A program made the position numbers and the translations under genes. A model generated the notes under the pieces. It saw nothing but the letters and a program-made list of their open reading frames with translations. It made no database searches and was not told the origin of the DNA. Source: Neocallimastix lanati (nom. inval.) (lineage: Eukaryota > Neocallimastigomycota > Neocallimastigomycetes > Neocallimastigales > Neocallimastigaceae). Taken from it: a stretch of 64,000 nucleotides of DNA. The DNA is taken from NCBI GenBank assembly GCA_016946835.1, contig JACVTC010000022.1, forward strand, positions 1,050,001 to 1,114,000, given 5' to 3'. Positions 63,001-64,000 of this stretch are shown piece by piece. The first letter of the stretch is position 1. Every line of letters starts with the position of its first letter.

Positions 63001-64000
63001 CTTCATTCAGAAATTGAATTTGATCAGCAATATAAGTTCAAATCTAATACCAATCCTCAATTTAAAGATCAAACTTTATCTAAGGTGGAAATAGATAAAC
63101 AATTTCAGTCAAATTTAAATTCTCTTTCTGTGGAGTTTAAAAATAAATCAAATAATAAAATTCAAACGAATTCACATGATCAACATAAAGATGTAATTGA
63201 AATCGAAACTAAATCACAATCAGAACTTCATTCTGAAAGTGAATATTTAGTTGAAACTGAAACTAAGCCACAACAAGAACTTCATTCTGAAAGTGAATAT
63301 TTAGTTGAAACTGATACTAAGTCACAACAAGAACTTCATTCGGAAAGTGGATATGTAGTTGAAACAAGAACCAAACCACAATTAGAACTTCAATCTGAAA
63401 ACAAATATTTGGTTGAAACTGAATTTACACCCCAATCGGAATCTTGTGTTAAAAATTTAATTGAAATTGAAACTAAATCACAACAAAAGCCTCATTTTAA
63501 AAATGGATATTTAATTGAAACTGAAACTAAACAACAATCAGAATTTCAACCCGAAAAGAAATATTTAGATGAAACTGAATTTACACCACAATCACATTCT
63601 GAAAAAGAATATTTAATTGAAACTGAAACTATATCAAAACCAGAACTTCAATCTAAAAATAAAAATAATAATTTAGCTGATACAGAATCTAAATCACAAT
63701 CGGAATATCATATTAAAAACGTTATTGAAACTGAAATTAAATCACCTTCAGAATTTTATTCTGAAAGTGAATATTTAATTGAAACTGAAACTAAACCACA
63801 ATCAAGACTTCAATATGAAAATAAAGTAAGATCACAAACTGAACTTCAATCTCAAAATGAGTATTTAGCTAAATCTGAAATTAAACCACAATATGGATCA
63901 GAAACAAGATATATTCAAAAAGATGCACCAAATCAATCAAAGTCATGTTCTCAAATTAAATATTTAGTTGAGACTCAAACTAAGCCTCAACATAAATTAG
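51043..64000 (+). CDS. Giant repetitive, presumably disordered protein (over 4,300 residues, open at right edge)
   Basis: One uninterrupted frame from ATG 51043 (MLSNLDPEELKENTNSSNNK) to the window end, at least 4,319 codons without an intron. The N-terminal 200 residues are the least repetitive (RPKNRRKRNSHRFTVIKGTK). After that it is Lys/Ser/Glu/Gln/Thr-rich. It holds: a 50-residue tandem duplication (52570-52860), Gln-Thr/Ser-rich stretches (53100-53900), ten-residue NLTNLSQP-type repeats (54046-54290), 32-residue repeats (57061-57560), about 26 copies of a 20-residue repeat (58201-59760) and 45-residue duplicates (61387-61655). Dispersed short motifs recur: YNLR(R)P, F-Q-x-L-x-x-L-K-x-x-Y, K-x-I-F-R-F-F and K-R-V-F-x-F. 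No enzyme domain, signal peptide or membrane segment is seen. The frame is clearly coding, because third-position variation and repeat periods are multiples of three. The function is not recognised. Confidence 0.85.
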   Translation, partial: MLSNLDPEELKENTNSSNNKQAKKIIRKPKIVVTNTDNSSIDYSNEDTLKVEDSNIQDEIIRPKNRRKRNSHRFTVIKGTKPGTDRIKIIQTSSEEEDVGKLEFFDDELTDDVSEKIALFEEKSFLSNADDYNDNYSHDNSYTENFSKIIDDSITEEKFIIDENSNGSIFKPIKDDYSDDNTFNKDEDESINQRVIITRSKSKLNSIENNVKENVSLKSVTKSRTVQSKAKAKQTKTKTKTKSKYRKNSQKESDSDSDYVYESDAYSQDELQVESSKVKKIKSRAKAKSNIEHESEIDIKDESKSKSNIENESEVDMKNEAKSKSNITKSKSKSLKSESKTKLISKSNVNSEDSDPDYVYESEIDYENENENEQFKEKAYEKEKEKEEIIETKTRTEAKSQPKSKSKFHLRSDNQSQNNGIVEESKETKKTKSKSDVKTQNKIQKEEATTTVTKIKTKSKSKTKLQDETSAETSTETTTKNETKLKGKANKKSKTRSKSKTKTKSKSNQNSEEFDPDYIYESDMDYEYENESERDSDNEEKSIESKIKSKAKVNSKSNQNSEESDPDYVYESDMDYEYENESERDSDNKEKSIESKIKFKAKVNSKSKSKTDSKSETDKEKIINEVKGEEIIVETKTSKTSKSKNQSKSEIEIQPQEEIIVETKVIKTKTQTKSKPKIQPKEEKEQHVVIQAQTEGQTQQQIQSEIQSQTISVTETQLQTKAQTQTDDQLPQVQSQTLVINKSQSQVQTQPQILITGTHTQTQDHIETQEQIQTQEKIQTQEQIQTQDQIQSQDQTQTQILINKTQNQIQSQQQLQIQPQSQTVLFKETQTQTVTQPSQTVLITETQTSSQLQPHFQTQSHLENELHFQVQLQGDINAQTSQLQINQLPNQFSLYQLQNQLPPQSQPQSQPQFQLSNKIPSQVTTHIPQSSQFPLQGQFTPPSHHPPEFQAQDHFPVSAQYPSQFHIHEQFVQHPQFHLQRQFQTQPQLQHQFQYPPQPPIPNLTNLSQPIPNLTNLSQPKLNLTNLSQPVPNLTNLSQPVPNLTNLSQSVPNLTNLSQSVPNLTNLTQEPPKITNLTQPTPNLISLLQVENKISNISENSLKIPQPVQFQNELIAESQNQMEVVTQEESIQTKAKNSKEEKMEIDQEELDKTKTKSSQIRLTEKIEMGPEIELEKEVIKKTKTKTGQMNKSEIKESKAKTEPVNNSETKQIITEINQTKTKIKPVNEFFEEKISKQDKIMVKQTKSKANVEKTSEIETGKEMSQQIEIKTKKTKIQNKIANEEVEPYEEEISRQNETKLKQTKSEPKIEKELEVETEEEIAKQNKIKTMKTEAKSRPIDKDEVTSEEEISNQSKIIMNQTKSKAKIEKEPKAETKKEEEEVAKQNKTKTKKTKGKSKLTGENVESSEEDISKQRNNIVKQTKSNSEAEKNTEIVIEEKALKQTKTKTKPKTNQKDDSKFKSSRKETSKQEGIVTKKTQGKKIKEIDVEQAVDSKQPIIVTKTTINKTIETMDIKPEVIDSKQVQTQSKRIKQITNLKSQKKSDSESLSPTVEEFQPISKLKRTYESYLGEELLSPSKSQIQEDVQHLTKLRRVSLYSNDVHDDSQLKSKIQINEKFQPLNVLKDQLEDKINLKQESKVDNYLKGEEFKSVNDLRRIFQPNGELQTYKFKIKSPRKSPKITLKANYNLRRNQIQSKIHEESQPQFILKHVYKTQSQSIPQDGSKFQYSLKPDLEEIKLQRTESVSKIKSQFEKEQNSEVKEESKYQPGTESVSKMKLQFEYKPETEPELIHYEYNLRRPNSSQIQFEEGIQSESVIDDNDNFESQNKTISNIKSKSKYEKIEIHSQYDLRQPEQSPSQTETENKKSEMITITKTTEKSQSEDKPKQSELQKVEIYSQYNLRSRPQSEIETKTETEVKNKTETKVKGKVKSKSQIKSGSQQNEVTSHYYLRSRNQSQEELEQSNQEDIILNENSIVEVEEFKPLSELKKAYQNQTILKNSEESESRLQGEEFQSLTKLKEMYQSNDKSKENKEKTKISLQGEEFKSLSKLKDMYQSNERSKESQIKTKVDLQGEEFQSLSKLKDMYQSNEKSKESQIKAKVDLQGEEFQSLSKLKDMYHSNDKSKESQIKTKIDLQGEEFQSLSKLKDMYQSNEKSKKTPIKTKIDIQGDFQSLKNLKRKYEETLVEDESSHIESKIKMQIESESKAEPGSQQGEIQSRYYLRRPYRNLVSLQEQAQTESEQVSANDSTYMDEDFQPLSDLKHTYQIQAISKSPLKSKINLQDEEFQPLHKIRRIYQQHKNAVQDVSQARKFKFEVKIPYQNRLQRPSNKKYSKIPGDSLYYSLRHVSYSQPISKEKSQIQFNFKSSEQNKSKDIEETKTHYNLRSAKRHQQKLNEETIIVNNLDLIKSKKEEEIEETRIQNLKSTKQKQTEEVEETKIQNLKPIEQKQTDKVEETIIQYDLRPIKKTRTKLTEETRTEYNLKPTEKSQSEKTEEMRVEYRLNPIEQEQTGVEETKIQYNLKPTELMQTEKVEETKIRYNLRPTKPKHIEEVEETRIQYNLRPTEPKHTEEVEETKIQYNLRPIEPKHTEKVEETKIQYNLRPTEPKHTEKVEETKIQYNLKPTELMQTEEVEETKIQYNLKPTELMQTEKVEETKIKYNLRPTEPKHTEKVEETKIQYNLRPTEPKYTEKVEETRIQYNLRPTEPKHTEEIEETKIQYNLRPTEPKQIEEVEETKIQYNLRPTEPKQTKEDEETRIQYSLKPTEPKHTEKVEETRIQYNLRPTEPKHTEEVEETRIQYNLRPTEPKHTEKVEETKIQYNLKPTELMQTEEVEETKIQYNLKPTEPKHTEEIEETRIQYNLRPTEPKQIEEVEETKIQYNLRPTEPKQTKEDEETRIQYSLKHVEQNKSKLPEEEFKIHYNLKYVDQSKPRLSEENETPIQHISNNIEQSKIQFHAEPTINHVYPQFERESKNKYAEKRIYSDLQEDSQPKIKLQKIESPLKNKLQPKDEVQSEAKSKSPKIEIHSQYNLRHPYKSQPQSGSEIQNKLKIKPSQQLESETESNVELESQEKFKVKSQTQNKTKSPKIEVRSKYNLRRPYQIQAEKQKQSESKFELNVNNQSNQKLLNETYNKMKCKSPSKTKSESESNTIVNVEIQSQPKLQEHINVKDTLYPECQYIHKLQESSNVKSKPQKDVSSSFVYQTQTDIQSQSKPLYENKKNFIIQNISKIQPELKFNDELENEYHTYTESETDTNINVDLKTHNETQDHSQNENNNEENDQEMDIDIKQESLSKQIYKFHGQPTSEPQSQQIKPKRVFKFETQSKSNSKQFQQSESIENQPNSVVKSQTQGKRIYQFQSQSQKQNQLRSKRVFRFEHQNKQPSKLEYKQSQLESEMEIDSKSPTQSKHIHKLQSQSKPQNQNQSDMEVENHYEFKPNSETEFKYKNESEHALGYGNESNIQQFEDKIEEKLYSKSASETETETESKQEQEQEIKNALGYGNESNIQQFEDKIEEKLYSKSASETETETESKQEQEQEIKTQNQTPSKGIFRFFTHSKPEVQNQLEMEVNESEKEIKYHSQSELESEFEPESEKEKDQEHEIKHKLVTPSKGIFRFFIHNKPEIQSQSEMEINESEPEDETGLDYDKEIKSYSQSESEYESVSDQEKLYEINPQQQTPSKNIFRFFTRNRPETQHHIESVSQSEYESKSDIESYQEHEMKVQSEISEQHSNIEIQLKPGLEPKNESESKYLLKSKTLIEPKIQQSKVEVGNNQQSSLKLENKEQSQIKSKPYFEFQGHSHSQSQSQSQPEYKFEFEYKPLSVSNNKSNLYPDIEEEFQAQFTPKKLTENQYESSPKYEFQIQPELEIKGSHQSEQNINRNSYDKAKSKLRTFSTFLFRGKKQKQPEVKNQQIESESQSELDIKYQQPSISNAQYRFQNQKDHIIDNQTEQSSNMDIENQSHLKREFQSEMDITSDIQNKQQLRINSKNKLHSEIEFDQQYKFKSNTNPQFKDQTLSKVEIDKQFQSNLNSLSVEFKNKSNNKIQTNSHDQHKDVIEIETKSQSELHSESEYLVETETKPQQELHSESEYLVETDTKSQQELHSESGYVVETRTKPQLELQSENKYLVETEFTPQSESCVKNLIEIETKSQQKPHFKNGYLIETETKQQSEFQPEKKYLDETEFTPQSHSEKEYLIETETISKPELQSKNKNNNLADTESKSQSEYHIKNVIETEIKSPSEFYSESEYLIETETKPQSRLQYENKVRSQTELQSQNEYLAKSEIKPQYGSETRYIQKDAPNQSKSCSQIKYLVETQTKPQHKL
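52570..52869 (+). repeat. 150-bp tandem duplication in the giant gene (50-residue unit)
   Basis: NSEE(F/S)DPDY(I/V)YESDMDYEY followed by ENESERDSDN(E/K)EKSIESK appears twice with period 150. A shorter relative, NSEDSDPDYVYESEIDYENE, lies at about 52093. Confidence 0.88.
54046..54290 (+). repeat. 30-bp tandem repeats (PNLTNLSQPV-type, about 8 copies)
   Basis: Consensus P-N-L-T-N-L-S-Q-P/S-V repeated with period 30. Several adjacent copies are identical, which points to recent expansion. The minus-strand shadow is a spurious Cys-Asp-Lys-Leu repeat. Confidence 0.92.
57061..57572 (+). repeat. 96-bp tandem repeats (32-residue unit, about 5 copies)
   Basis: LQGEEFQSLSKLKDMYQSNE plus KSKESQIKTKVD repeats at 57061, 57157, 57253, 57349, 57445 and partly 57541. 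The core F-Q-S-L-x-x-L-K-x-x-Y also occurs singly elsewhere in the protein. Confidence 0.92.
58201..59760 (+). repeat. 60-bp tandem array (20-residue unit, about 26 copies)
   Basis: Consensus VEETKIQYNLRPTEPKHTEK with exact 60-base period. Central copies are nearly identical and fall into higher-order groups (PTEPKHTEK versus PTELMQTEE versions); the outer copies are diverged, as expected for expansion from the middle by unequal exchange. Confidence 0.95.
61387..61655 (+). repeat. 135-bp duplication (45-residue unit)
   Basis: ALGYGNESNIQQFEDKIEEK followed by LYSKSASETETETESKQEQE is repeated at 61387 and 61522 almost without change. Confidence 0.9.
63160..63860 (+). repeat. Imperfect repeats of the type ELHSESEYLVETETKPQ
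   Basis: About ten diverged units of 17-28 residues, each with E-Y-L-(V/I/A)-E-T-E-(T/F) and (S/P)-Q-(S/Q)-E-L, run from about 63160 toward the window edge. Confidence 0.75.

Overview
The window is extremely AT-rich eukaryotic nuclear DNA: intergenic sequence is nearly all A/T, with long poly(A)/poly(T) tracts, AAT/AAAT microsatellites and many GTAAGT-type introns packed with homopolymers. Protein-coding exons use A/T-ending codons and carry asparagine-, serine- and lysine-rich insertions. This fits an anaerobic gut fungus (Neocallimastigomycetes) best. That placement is an inference from composition and gene content; another very AT-rich protist or fungus is not excluded. There are no bacterial-style operons, rRNAs or CRISPR arrays.

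Layout, left to right. (1) Minus strand, left edge to 5668: a TPR protein fused to a metallo-beta-lactamase (glyoxalase II-like) domain with a giant Asn-rich tail, open at the left edge. (2) About 5.4 kb of AT desert with small tandem duplications. (3) Minus strand, 11026-11775: a small heat-shock protein. (4) 12.5-19.8 kb: a transposon graveyard holding a MITE, a tRNA-derived SINE fragment and a 4.6 kb element with about 110 bp terminal inverted repeats, which contains broken MULE-like transposase and LINE-like fragments. (5) Minus strand, 19938-24998: a 15-exon APC4 gene (anaphase-promoting complex), head to head with (6) a plus-strand coiled-coil/acidic protein of unknown function (25617-26995). 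(7) Plus strand, 29172-35373: a complete USP7/Ubp15 deubiquitinase in 23 coding exons. (8) Minus strand, 36460-37776: a STYX-type pseudophosphatase with Ser in place of the catalytic Cys. (9) 38.4-39.7 kb: a second MITE, then a GC-rich island that looks like a full-length tRNA-derived SINE with a target-site duplication. (10) Plus strand, 42924-46383: an FHA/coiled-coil/tail-anchored protein of the SLMAP/Far10 type. (11) A decayed gag-like zinc-knuckle pseudogene (about 47.3-48.2 kb, minus strand). (12) Plus strand from 51043 past the right edge: one uninterrupted reading frame of more than 4,300 codons, made of tandem and dispersed K/S/E/Q-rich repeats.

The recognisable host genes share a signalling/ubiquitin flavour (APC4, USP7, STYX, a STRIPAK-type FHA protein), but nothing in the layout implies co-regulation. 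The most unusual features are the giant repeat protein, the MITE/MULE family joined by a shared terminal sequence, and the GC-rich SINE island. All exon boundaries were built by hand from GT/AG sites and reading-frame continuity. Intron phases agree at every junction of the multi-exon genes.
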